From Pseudovibrio brasiliensis (GTDB lineage: Bacteria > Pseudomonadota > Alphaproteobacteria > Rhizobiales > Stappiaceae), in assembly GCF_018282095.1 (NCBI RefSeq), contig NZ_CP074126.1, positions 4,500,341-4,564,340 of the forward strand: 64,000 nucleotides of DNA. Reading direction: 5' to 3'. How positions within the stretch are numbered: the first letter of the stretch is position 1; each line of letters begins with the position of its first letter. Positions 38,217 through 46,781 of the stretch are shown piece by piece. The translations under genes were made by a program, and so were the position numbers. Under the pieces are notes generated by a model, which saw only the letters and a list, made by a program, of their open reading frames with translations, was not told where the DNA came from and searched no databases.

Positions 38217-38612
38217 ATGAAGTGGAGATCATTAATACAAAGCACACCGAATACAGTAGGATCAGGATGTGATATCTACGAGTCTACTAAAGAATTACAT
38301 TTAAATGACGGATCACTCGCTCTTATAAGTAAACCTAATCATGAATGCATAGAATTACTACAAAACTTTTCTCACAAAGAACTTACAGAAACTCAGTACC
38401 TTCAGTTCCGTGCCTACAAACTTGTCGAGACAGGTTTTGGAGGCCGCCGATTTTGGGCAGTTAAGATCGTCGCAGGCAAACATCCAAAAAATCCTGGCTT
38501 GCGATTGGCAACTGTTGGATGGGTCAAAGGCACCACAATGAAACGCGCGTTCACCGAAATAAAAAAAGTACTCAAAGGTGACGCACAAATCTGCAAAGAC
38601 CCACGCCATTAA
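38217..38612 (+). CDS. AT-rich orphan gene, hypothetical
   Basis: From the ATG at 38217, preceded by GGAATTC, the product is 131 residues; an upstream ATG at 38184 would add 11. It is basic in its C-terminal part and ends KDPRH. No signal peptide, membrane helix or known domain is visible. The first half is clearly more AT-rich than its neighbours, which may mark a recent arrival. There is no evident partner gene nearby. Confidence 0.5.
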   Translation: MKWRSLIQSTPNTVGSGCDIYESTKELHLNDGSLALISKPNHECIELLQNFSHKELTETQYLQFRAYKLVETGFGGRRFWAVKIVAGKHPKNPGLRLATVGWVKGTTMKRAFTEIKKVLKGDAQICKDPRH

Positions 38613-38791
38613 ACATCAAAATAAGCTGGCAAATAGCCATTGCTGAACACATCACTCCAGATCACTGAAATGCACGCGCTAATATAACTTTCTTCAGCCT
38701 CAAGTCCGAAAGTTCCCTGCGAACGGCCCCCGACCACACCAAACAACAAATCAAAATCGATGGCTCATAAAACAGGCTACGATCGCAGCAC

Positions 38792-39145
38792 CTACCCCTT
38801 TAACTCCTTAGCAGGCAAACCAGCCACAAAGCTCATGCTTAAAGAAATCCACTCCCGAAGCGCCGCCTGATCACACACCTCAGCCGCAACAAACACCAGT
38901 CCACCCATTCGCCGACCACCAAGCTCCACAATCTCGGCCCCTTCACGTCCAAGAGCCTCCGCTTCATTGTCTTTGCCAACCCGAAACATAAAGCGAGGCT
39001 CTTCACTCTTAATCCGATGCGCCCCAGCCAGCATGTTCCCATCCAAAAAGAAGCAAAGACCACCCATCATCCGCTTCTCCGAAATCCCCATGATCCCCTC
39101 CAACTCCACCCGAAGCCGATCACTAAGTTCCTCATCATAAACCAT
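38792..39145 (-). CDS. TfoX N-terminal-domain protein
   Basis: A 117-residue protein with the TfoX/Sxy N-terminal fold: the KRMMGGLCFFLDGNML motif and FRVGKD are typical. The family is named after competence regulators in gamma-proteobacteria, but stand-alone copies in alphaproteobacteria have no proven link to competence. Its start overlaps the end of the coiled-coil gene upstream by 11 bases. Confidence 0.82.
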   Translation of the reverse strand: MVYDEELSDRLRVELEGIMGISEKRMMGGLCFFLDGNMLAGAHRIKSEEPRFMFRVGKDNEAEALGREGAEIVELGGRRMGGLVFVAAEVCDQAALREWISLSMSFVAGLPAKELKG

Positions 39146-39383
39146 GAGAACGCCCTTCCGATGTGATTGTCTCAGCCACTTTACAAACTAGGACAGTCAG
39201 CACCTCGCCAAGAGGAGCCGGTCCCTGCTCAGTTTGGGCGGATGCAGGGACCGGCGCAAGCTGAACTGCTGAGGGGAGGCGTCCCTCTAACACCGCTAGG
39301 CGGTGGCGCAGCTCTGCAATTTGCGATGTTTTCGCGTTCATATCACTCTCGGCAACTTCATTTTGTTCTCTATATGTTCTCAT
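39135..39383 (-). CDS. small coiled-coil protein overlapping the tfoX-like gene
   Basis: From the ATG at 39383, which follows GGCGGA, it is 82 residues; a start 10 codons upstream is also possible. Residues about 18-36 have a heptad pattern (QIAELRHRLAVLEGRL) typical of a short coiled coil; the rest is A, P and Q rich. The overlap with the TfoX-like gene suggests the two are read together. No family is recognised and a long palindrome sits inside the frame. Confidence 0.45.
   Translation of the reverse strand: MRTYREQNEVAESDMNAKTSQIAELRHRLAVLEGRLPSAVQLAPVPASAQTEQGPAPLGEVLTVLVCKVAETITSEGRSHGL
39217..39255. repeat. 12-base perfect palindrome
   Basis: GCCGGTCCCTGC (39217-39228) and GCAGGGACCGGC (39244-39255) flank a 15-base loop. 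Just beyond, CACCGC-TAG-GCGGTG gives another hairpin at about 39291-39305. Both lie in the coiled-coil reading frame, so the RNA would be strongly folded. Confidence 0.6.
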
Positions 39384-39585
39384 ATTGATTCCGCCAAATT
39401 GCGCAAGAGTCAAGCACCAAAAACCATCAAGATATCAGCATAAAAATTTCACAGCGCTAAGACTTCAGCTAAGCCTCTGTTTTCATTTGGAGACAGATCG
39501 AGGCAGCAGTCCCGGCATCTCACATTCTGAAAATATTAATTTTCATACTAGTAATAATTGACCAGAAATAATTAGGGCATATCGC

Positions 39586-41007
39586 GTGCAAGAACTCCTC
39601 TTCAAATGGGCAGCGGTGCTTTTACCCCACAGCACCCATGCAAAACTGCTGCCGATTCTGGAAAAAATACTCAGCACTCTCTTCAGCAAAGGCGAAGCTG
39701 GAGGAGCGCAGCGGTCTGCTTTGCTCGTCTTTACTCTTCGTGTCGCCAGCGCTGCGCTCGCTTACATCATGCAGGTCATTCTGGCCCGTTGGATGGGAGC
39801 CTCAGAGTACGGCATCTTCATTGTTGTTTGGACGGTCGTCATCATTTTGAGCGTCTTTTCAGGGCTCGGCTTCTCAGTCTCCCTCCTCCGGTTCATCCCG
39901 GAGTATCTGGAAAAGAAGCAATACGAACTCCTCAATGGCCTACTCTTTAGCGCCCGCTTCCTTGTTCTGCTCAGCTCAACAACCATCGCCGTCATTGGTG
40001 TTGCAATTGCCTGGCTCTTCTCTGATTTCATCAGCAACGCTTACATCCTACCGCTTTATCTGATCGCCGTCTGCCTGCCCATGCACACCTACACCGGCAT
40101 GCTGGAAGGCATTGCCAGAGCACAAGATTGGCAGCTCAAAGCCATGGTGCCAGACTTCATTGGACGGCCCCTGCTGGTGCTGGCCTTTATGCTGATTGCA
40201 CTCTGGATGGATTATCCACCAACTGCGGTAACAGCTTGCATTGTCACCATCGCAGCTGTCTGGACCATCACCTTTGTCCAGACAATCATGATGGAAATAT
40301 CCCTACATAAGATCCGTCAACCTGCTCCACGCAAGCTGCAGATTAAGTCGTGGCTGCTGATATCCGTGCCGATGCTAGCGGTCGATGGCTTCTTTCAGCT
40401 CATCACCAGCTCTGATGTAATCCTGATCGGCCTCTGGCTGTCTCCGGATCAAGTCGGCATCTATTTTGCTGCATCACGGACCCTCGCATTGATGCACTTT
40501 GTTTATTATGCCGTCCGCGCCGCCAGCGCTCCACGCATGGCGCGGCTCTACCATTCCAACGACAGAGCTGGTCTCAAAAACTTTGTAGGCAGTGCTGCCA
40601 AAATGACCTTCTGGCCAACACTGCTGATGGCTGGTTTCATTATGGTTGTCGGGCCTTTCCTCCTCTCCTTGTTTGGTGAGGATTTCGCTCAAGGCACGCC
40701 AATTCTCTACATTCTCATTATCGGCGTCCTTGCCCGTGCATCTGTCGGCCCCGTAGATGCACTGTTGACTCTTTCAGGTCACCAAAACACCTGCGCTAAA
40801 ATTTACGCCACAGTCTTCGTTGTGAACCTCATTCTCAACTCTGCACTCATTCCGGTATTAGGCCTTTACGGAGCGGCTTTGGCGACCACTCTGGTCATCA
40901 TTTTTGAAGCATGTGTTCTTTATCGCAGCGCCTACAGACTTTTGGGCCTGCACACATTCATTTTGCCATTGAAGAGACGGGAAACTCCAGTCAATGAAGC
41001 AGGATAG
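39586..41007 (+). CDS. Wzx-type polysaccharide flippase
   Basis: A 473-residue membrane protein of the oligosaccharidyl-lipid flippase (MOP) superfamily with about 12 hydrophobic helices from residue 45 onward; LARWMGASEYGIF is a typical early motif. It is expected to move lipid-linked sugar units across the inner membrane. The start is a GTG. The next gene overlaps it by 14 bases and encodes a GNAT-like protein. No glycosyltransferase lies nearby, so the sugar is unknown. Confidence 0.85.
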   Translation: MQELLFKWAAVLLPHSTHAKLLPILEKILSTLFSKGEAGGAQRSALLVFTLRVASAALAYIMQVILARWMGASEYGIFIVVWTVVIILSVFSGLGFSVSLLRFIPEYLEKKQYELLNGLLFSARFLVLLSSTTIAVIGVAIAWLFSDFISNAYILPLYLIAVCLPMHTYTGMLEGIARAQDWQLKAMVPDFIGRPLLVLAFMLIALWMDYPPTAVTACIVTIAAVWTITFVQTIMMEISLHKIRQPAPRKLQIKSWLLISVPMLAVDGFFQLITSSDVILIGLWLSPDQVGIYFAASRTLALMHFVYYAVRAASAPRMARLYHSNDRAGLKNFVGSAAKMTFWPTLLMAGFIMVVGPFLLSLFGEDFAQGTPILYILIIGVLARASVGPVDALLTLSGHQNTCAKIYATVFVVNLILNSALIPVLGLYGAALATTLVIIFEACVLYRSAYRLLGLHTFILPLKRRETPVNEAG

Positions 41008-42121
41008 CGCCACCATCAAACTGCTGATACCCGGCAAGGACAAAGCTGCAGACCATCTGTGGCAAGACCTTTCCCAACATGCGTTGGAGCCCAATCCGTT
41101 CTTCTCCAGCAGCTTCGTAACGGCCTTCAACAAACACAAGGCAAACCACTCTATCAAACTGTTATTGGCGCTGGATCCTTCCGGCACCAAAGCCCTTGCG
41201 GCTCTGCCGATCATGATGGTTAGGCGCGGTCTTCTCTTTAAACTACCCAGTGCGCTGGCTGGAAATTATGGCCCACTGGGTACTCTGCTTCTCTCCGAAG
41301 AAGCAACACCAGCAATCCTGAGCAATCTACTTGAGGCAGCCTGTAACCTAAGCCCAGCAAAAACACTGCTGCTTCCATATCATGGAACAGAGGGTGCTAC
41401 CTATAATCAGCTGCAGAACACCCTGAGCATGTATGGCTGGCAGCAACAAATTTCCACTCAGGAAACCCGCGCACTCCAGCCAGCTGGCCCCGAGGGACAA
41501 GCTGCGTTTGATGCCTTGAGTAAGCGATCTTCATGGAAGGGCGCCTTTAAGAACCAACGTCGACTGGAAAAGCAAGGCACACTCTCCTTCTCCATGCTGG
41601 AGACTTCAGAGGATACTCAAAGAGGCCTTGAAGAGTTCTTGAAGCTTGAATCAGCAGGATGGAAGGGCAAGCAAGGCACGGCCCTGCTCTCCAGAGAACC
41701 TGACGCAGCCTTTACCCGCGAGATGGTCACTCAAGCGAGCAAAACCAATGGCATTCGCATTGGTCAGCTACTCTTGGATGACAGGCTAATCGCGACCAAC
41801 ATCCTGCTCCGCGAACAAGGCCGCATCTTCGGCTGGAAAACAACGTTTGACGAAAGCCTCGCCAAGTTCTCTCCCGGGCAACTGCTCATCTATTACAGCA
41901 CACAGAAGCTCTTGGAAGACCCGGATTTCTCCGGTGCAGACTCCCTTTCAACACCAGACAACCAAATGGCCAACAAAGCCTGGACAGCAAGGTTCTCCTA
42001 CACAACGCTCCTCATAGGCAAAGGCCCACTAGCTCGCATTGCAATGTGGGAAGCAGAAGCAGGTGCTCGCCTAAAACAAGCATTGAAGAGCAAACTGAAG
42101 AAACTGCTAGGCCGCAAATAA
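40994..42121 (+). CDS. BioF2/CelD-like GNAT acetyltransferase
   Basis: A 375-residue protein with the Acetyltransf_6 (BioF2/CelD-like) double-GNAT layout: a KNQRRLEKQG helix in the middle, then a FLKLESAGWKGKQGTAL motif. Such proteins are often found with exopolysaccharide or cellulose genes. The overlap with the flippase gene points to translational coupling, so it may modify the same glycan. The substrate is inferred only. Confidence 0.8.
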   Translation: MKQDSATIKLLIPGKDKAADHLWQDLSQHALEPNPFFSSSFVTAFNKHKANHSIKLLLALDPSGTKALAALPIMMVRRGLLFKLPSALAGNYGPLGTLLLSEEATPAILSNLLEAACNLSPAKTLLLPYHGTEGATYNQLQNTLSMYGWQQQISTQETRALQPAGPEGQAAFDALSKRSSWKGAFKNQRRLEKQGTLSFSMLETSEDTQRGLEEFLKLESAGWKGKQGTALLSREPDAAFTREMVTQASKTNGIRIGQLLLDDRLIATNILLREQGRIFGWKTTFDESLAKFSPGQLLIYYSTQKLLEDPDFSGADSLSTPDNQMANKAWTARFSYTTLLIGKGPLARIAMWEAEAGARLKQALKSKLKKLLGRK

Positions 42122-42124
42122 ACG

Positions 42125-43768
42125 CTAGCCTTCAACCAACTCAGCTTCTTCCTGCGCTCTGCTGCGCAAAATCCGGCGAATAACCTTACCGCTGGTCGTC
42201 AAAGGCATCTCGGAGACAAACTCAATCTCACGCGGATACTCGTGGGCAGAAAGGCTCACACGCACATACTGACGAATATCATCCACCAAACCTTCACTCG
42301 GCTCATAACCGTCTTTCAGCACAACATAGGCCTTCACGATCTCGGTGCGCACAGGGTCCGGCTTGCCAACCACAGCGGCCAGTCCAACAGCCTCATGTTT
42401 GATTAGGCAGTCCTCAATCTCAGTCGGTCCAATACGGTACCCTGCAGAGGTGATCACATCATCATTGCGCCCGACAAAGTGGAAATAGCCATCAGCATCA
42501 ACGACACCCTGATCACCTGTCAGCATCCAGTCACCCAGAAACTTTGTCTCATCCGCATCTGGCCGCTGCCAGTAGCCGAGGAACATAACCGGCGTACCAC
42601 GGCGAACCGCAATCTCACCTTGCTCCTCAGGCTCACAAATGGAACCATCCGGGCGAATGACAGAAACCTCATGCCCCGGCACCGGCTTGCCGATTGCACC
42701 AGCACGAGACACGCCTAAGCCAGCTCCGGAACCAAGAACGAGATTGCATTCCGTCTGGCCATACATCTCGTTTGGAGAGACACCAAGAGCTTCCTGACAC
42801 CAGACAAACGCCTCGCGCCCCAAAGCTTCACCAGCCGAGCATACCGAACGCAATTGAAGCTTATCTGAGTACTTACGATGATCTACACTGCGCATCATCT
42901 TTAAGGCCGTCGGCGGAATAAACGCATTGCGAACACCGTGACGCGCCATCAGGTCAAAGGCACCTTCCGGATCAAACTTATCAATCCGCGCAGTCACAAC
43001 AGGCACCCCAAACTTCAACGAAGGCAGAAGGGCATTCAACAAGCCGCCAGCCCACGCCCAATCTGCGGGCGTCCAGAACAAATCACCTGCTTGAGGCAGC
43101 ATTTCATGCGCCATCTGGATGCCCGGCAGATGCCCGAGCAACACACGATGAGCGAGCAGAGCACCTTTCGGTTGCCCCGTCGTGCCTGAGGTATAGATCA
43201 TCAGTGCAGGATCATCTGGGCCTGTCTCACAGCCCTCAAACTGTTCAGAACCTCGCTCTAGTAAGCTCCAGAACTCAAGAGCACCGTCACCAGCTCCATC
43301 AACGCAGAGCACGTGCTCAAGAAACGGCAGTTGCTCGCGAAGCGCAGAGAGCTTTTCAAGCCCTGCTTGATTGGTGATCACCACCTTCGCACCAGCATTC
43401 TCTAACCGATACCGCAGCGCTTCTGGCCCAAACAAGGCAGCCAGTGGCACAGCAATCGCGCCAAGCCGATAAATGGCAAGATGAGAGACAGCTGTTTCTG
43501 GAGCCTGTGGTAGCAGCAAAGCCACACGGTCTTGCGAAGTGACGCCTAAAGACCTAAGCGCATTTGCAAGTTGGCAGGAGTTTCTTTTAAGGCGGCCATA
43601 ACTCCACTCTTCTACATCACCAGAAGGCAGCACATGCAGCAATGCGGCGCGATCCGGCTCAACATCAGCCCAACGATCACACGCATCCTGAGCAATGTTG
43701 TAGCGCGCAGGAACATTCCAACGAAACGCCGCGCGCAATTCCTCGTATGAAGTCAGTGGTGGCAGCAC
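42125..43768 (-). CDS. acyl-CoA synthetase (AMP-forming)
   Basis: A 547-residue adenylate-forming ligase. Visible motifs are the P-loop YTSGTTGQPKG, the MYGQTECN segment, TGDQG, the hinge GRNDDVITSAGYRIGP and the C-terminal lysine motif TTSGKVIRR. The sequence resembles acetate/medium-chain (MACS-like) synthetases more than long-chain ones. It converges with the flippase operon, with three bases between stops. Confidence 0.88.
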   Translation of the reverse strand: MLPPLTSYEELRAAFRWNVPARYNIAQDACDRWADVEPDRAALLHVLPSGDVEEWSYGRLKRNSCQLANALRSLGVTSQDRVALLLPQAPETAVSHLAIYRLGAIAVPLAALFGPEALRYRLENAGAKVVITNQAGLEKLSALREQLPFLEHVLCVDGAGDGALEFWSLLERGSEQFEGCETGPDDPALMIYTSGTTGQPKGALLAHRVLLGHLPGIQMAHEMLPQAGDLFWTPADWAWAGGLLNALLPSLKFGVPVVTARIDKFDPEGAFDLMARHGVRNAFIPPTALKMMRSVDHRKYSDKLQLRSVCSAGEALGREAFVWCQEALGVSPNEMYGQTECNLVLGSGAGLGVSRAGAIGKPVPGHEVSVIRPDGSICEPEEQGEIAVRRGTPVMFLGYWQRPDADETKFLGDWMLTGDQGVVDADGYFHFVGRNDDVITSAGYRIGPTEIEDCLIKHEAVGLAAVVGKPDPVRTEIVKAYVVLKDGYEPSEGLVDDIRQYVRVSLSAHEYPREIEFVSEMPLTTSGKVIRRILRSRAQEEAELVEG

Positions 43769-43876
43769 ACCAAAATTCCTCTAGGCCCAAAATAATTAGT
43801 GAGGAGAGTGTACCGCTGCAGCGCACAATGAGAAACTGGCCTTTGGTCGTTCTTTTAGCAAGAACCCGAAAGGGGG

Positions 43877-44389
43877 TTAACGTGGTCCGGCGACAACCAA
43901 ACTCCAGAAAACTTTATACTTTGAGCGCGGGGCATAAGCCGTTGCAATGCCAATGCGCGTTCCCTTCGCATCCAGCATCACCGCATTATGCTTTGGAGAG
44001 TCACGCCAACCAGAAAAAGCCTCTGCCCATCTGCGATAACCAGCACTCAGGTTATTGACCGCATGCACATCACCCTGCCCGGCATTCTTCATCAGAACAG
44101 AAAGCTTCAGATCACCCTTACGGGCCGCATTTACATCCTCAGCACGGGCCATGCCATCAGCCTGAGCCTGCGCAACTCGCATCAACTCAGGATCAATAGT
44201 GACAGAAGGAAGATCCTTTTGCGAGCGATAGCTGGAGATCATGGAAGCCACGGTGCTCGCATCAATCTGCGCAGAATGGCTCTCCAGATTTTGATAGTAG
44301 CTAGGCGTTTCATCCGTGCTGACACAACCAGAAAGCGTCACACCAGCAGCAAGAAAGAGAGCAATGCCCGCACCACGAAACAACTTCAT
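43877..44389 (-). CDS. CAP-domain lipoprotein
   Basis: A 170-residue protein with a lipoprotein signal (lipobox LSGC, C22). The rest is a small CAP/SCP-like domain: LMRVAQAQADGMA, the AGYRRWAEAFSGWRDSPKHNAVML stretch (H of the H-x-N type), then a final strand pair. Bacterial CAP proteins are exported and mostly of unknown function. Confidence 0.85.
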   Translation of the reverse strand: MKLFRGAGIALFLAAGVTLSGCVSTDETPSYYQNLESHSAQIDASTVASMISSYRSQKDLPSVTIDPELMRVAQAQADGMARAEDVNAARKGDLKLSVLMKNAGQGDVHAVNNLSAGYRRWAEAFSGWRDSPKHNAVMLDAKGTRIGIATAYAPRSKYKVFWSLVVAGPR

Positions 44390-44486
44390 GCAAAATCACT
44401 TTTCGGCAAAATTCGAATCTCAGAGCCACACTACCTACTAAATAAGGCAAACCAAGCTCAAACTAAAAACACACGCATAAGTGAAT

Positions 44487-44515
44487 AAAAAAAAGCCGGG
44501 CGAACCCGACCTTTT
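44487..44515 (-). terminator. terminator of the betaine-type ABC operon
   Basis: On the minus strand GTCGGG-TTCG-CCCGGC is followed by eight T. It has a UUCG-type stable loop and lies 21 bases after the proV stop. Confidence 0.92.
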
Positions 44516-44535
44516 GAAACAAACAGAGAGAATGC

Positions 44536-45807
44536 TCAGGAAGCTTCTTTCAAAGCATGAGGCTTAGATGGAGCTATCGCCTCATCCTTGGCTTTCTCTT
44601 CAGTACCGTCATCTGCTTCTTCAGAATGCTCTTCTGGTGGCGTCAGCACACTGCCCATCTCTTCAGGGCTTAGAACACCCATGAGACGCCCATCTTCGCA
44701 CACAACAGGAACCGGATAATCCGCTTCCAGAGTGGTTGGCAATGCTTCTTCCAAAGTGCTTTCCAGCTCCACTGCATTACTGTCATCAGCAAAGGCATAA
44801 AGAGACGGACTATCACCAGGTTTAGCAACTTCCTCAGCGAGGGCTTCCTGCGTAACGATACCGCGGAACTCTTTGTTCTCAATCACATAGCCGAAGTCTT
44901 CGTCATGGCGACGCATATCAGCCAGTGCTTTTTCCATGTTGTCATGGGTAATGCGCAAGGCTGGCGGCTGCATAACGGTGTCAACTGTCAGCACCCGAGC
45001 ACGGTTCACATCACGAACAAACGCACGCACATAATCATCGGCAGGCTCAAGCAGAATTTCAGGTGGCGTACCAACCTGAGACAAAACTCCATCCTTCAGG
45101 ATCGCAATCTTGTCACCAATACGCAGCGCTTCATCCAGATCATGCGTGATGAACACGATGGTCTTATGAAGCTTTTCCTGAAGCTCAACCAACTGGTCCT
45201 GCATCTGAGAGCGGATCAACGGATCTAGCGCAGAGAACGCCTCATCCATCAGCAGAATGTCAGCATCAGTCGCGAGTGCACGGGCAAGGCCCACACGCTG
45301 CTGCATGCCACCAGAGAGCTGGCTTGGATACTGATCTTCAAAACCAGCAAGCCCTACCGTCTCAATCCATTCACGAGCTGTCTTCTCACGGTCCGCTTTC
45401 GCAATGCCCTGCACTTCCAGACCATAAGCCACGTTCTGCACCACAGTACGGTGCGGCATCAGGCCAAAGCGCTGGAATACCATGGACATGCGATGGCGGC
45501 GGAAGTCTTCCAGCTCTTTCATGGAAAGGCCCATAACATCCTCGCCATCAACCAGAATGTGCCCGTCAGTAGGCTCAATCAGGCGGTTGAAGTGGCGGAT
45601 GAGCGTGGACTTGCCAGAACCGGAAAGGCCCATGATCACAAAGATCTCGCCCTTCTCAATGCTGAGAGAGACATCATGCAAACCAAGGGTGTGGCCAGTT
45701 TCAGCAAGAAGCTGGTCTTTGCCCATGCCATCCTTAACTTTGGCAAGCTCCTTGTCAGGCGCACTACCAAAGATCTTGGTTATGTTTTGTACTTCGATCA
45801 ATGCCAT
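44536..45807 (-). CDS. proV: glycine betaine-type ABC transporter ATP-binding protein
   Basis: A 423-residue ATPase of the ProV/OpuAA type. The Walker A GLSGSGKST, the LSGGMQQRVGLARAL signature and the Walker B ILLMDEAFSALDP are complete. A C-terminal CBS pair (about residues 275-395) probably senses ionic strength, and a charged tail follows. It is last in the X-W-V operon, nine bases after proW. The substrate could be glycine betaine, proline betaine or choline. Confidence 0.92.
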   Translation of the reverse strand: MALIEVQNITKIFGSAPDKELAKVKDGMGKDQLLAETGHTLGLHDVSLSIEKGEIFVIMGLSGSGKSTLIRHFNRLIEPTDGHILVDGEDVMGLSMKELEDFRRHRMSMVFQRFGLMPHRTVVQNVAYGLEVQGIAKADREKTAREWIETVGLAGFEDQYPSQLSGGMQQRVGLARALATDADILLMDEAFSALDPLIRSQMQDQLVELQEKLHKTIVFITHDLDEALRIGDKIAILKDGVLSQVGTPPEILLEPADDYVRAFVRDVNRARVLTVDTVMQPPALRITHDNMEKALADMRRHDEDFGYVIENKEFRGIVTQEALAEEVAKPGDSPSLYAFADDSNAVELESTLEEALPTTLEADYPVPVVCEDGRLMGVLSPEEMGSVLTPPEEHSEEADDGTEEKAKDEAIAPSKPHALKEAS

Positions 45808-45816
45808 GTTAGCGCC

Positions 45817-46686
45817 TCACCCTGTTACCTTGCGATGCGCCTGCATCCGTTGTCCGGCAGACTGTGTGATACGGTCAAACACAACAGCAAGAACAACAAT
45901 TGCCAAGCCGCCGAGCAAACCCTGCCCTGCATCATTGCGCTGCAATCCAAGCAGAACGGTTTCACCGACGCCACGTGCACCAATCATGGACGCAATCACG
46001 ACCATAGCCAACGCCATCATCATAGTCTGGTTAATACCCTGCATGATGGATGGAAGCGCCAGTGGGATCTGAACACCCTTCAGGATCTGCCAGCGCGTGG
46101 CACCAAAGGCCCGGCTCGCCTCAACAACCTCAGCATCAACATAGCGAATGCCAAGATCAGTCAGGCGGATGAGCGGCGGAGCGGCATAGATAACGGTCGC
46201 TAGAATAGCTGGCACCTTACCCAGACCAAACAACATCGCCGCCGGAATGAGATAAACAAAACTCGGGATCGTCTGCATCAGATCCAGCACCGGATTGAGC
46301 AAAGCTCTGAAACGGTTTGAACGGGCGGAGATAACACCAAGCGGTACGCCAATGATTACGGAAATGAACACAGCAACCAACAGAATTGCTACTGTCTGCA
46401 TCGCCTTTTCCCAAAGGCCGAGCGTACCAATAAACCACATCGCGGCCACCATCACCGCGCTAAGCCCCCAACGGCGGCTAGCAGCAAAGGTGATCAGCCC
46501 GATGCACACCAGAATGATAACCGGGTCAGCCCCACGCAGGAGCCGCTCCAGCCTCACCAGCAAAAACAGGATGGAGTTGGAAAAGGCTTCAAATCCATCG
46601 CCGTAGTTCACGACGAGAAAGTCAACCAGATCGTTTGTGGAAGTTCGGATAGGTTTCCCAAAGTCGGGAAACTCGACGAAAGCCAT
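45817..46686 (-). CDS. proW: glycine betaine-type ABC transporter permease
   Basis: A 289-residue ProW-like permease with about seven hydrophobic helices and the EAA-type loop (EASRAFGATRWQILKGVQIPLALPSI). It forms the channel with proV. It starts 95 bases after the proX stop; a hairpin lies in that gap. Order X-W-V is that of some rhizobial choline transporters. Confidence 0.92.
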   Translation of the reverse strand: MAFVEFPDFGKPIRTSTNDLVDFLVVNYGDGFEAFSNSILFLLVRLERLLRGADPVIILVCIGLITFAASRRWGLSAVMVAAMWFIGTLGLWEKAMQTVAILLVAVFISVIIGVPLGVISARSNRFRALLNPVLDLMQTIPSFVYLIPAAMLFGLGKVPAILATVIYAAPPLIRLTDLGIRYVDAEVVEASRAFGATRWQILKGVQIPLALPSIMQGINQTMMMALAMVVIASMIGARGVGETVLLGLQRNDAGQGLLGGLAIVVLAVVFDRITQSAGQRMQAHRKVTG

Positions 46687-46709
46687 GTGATCCTCTTATT
46701 CTTAGCAAG

Positions 46710-46734
46710 GATCACGGAACCAGGTCCCGTGATC
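46710..46734 (-). repeat. intercistronic hairpin between proX and proW
   Basis: GATCACGG (46710-46717) and CCGTGATC (46727-46734) pair around a nine-base loop. There is no T-run on the minus strand, so it resembles an mRNA-stabilising hairpin at the 3' end of the proX message, not a terminator. Confidence 0.6.
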
Positions 46735-46781
46735 GTTTTCTTCTTCGCTAATTCTCAAAAAGCAGTCAGGTCTCTTTGAAA

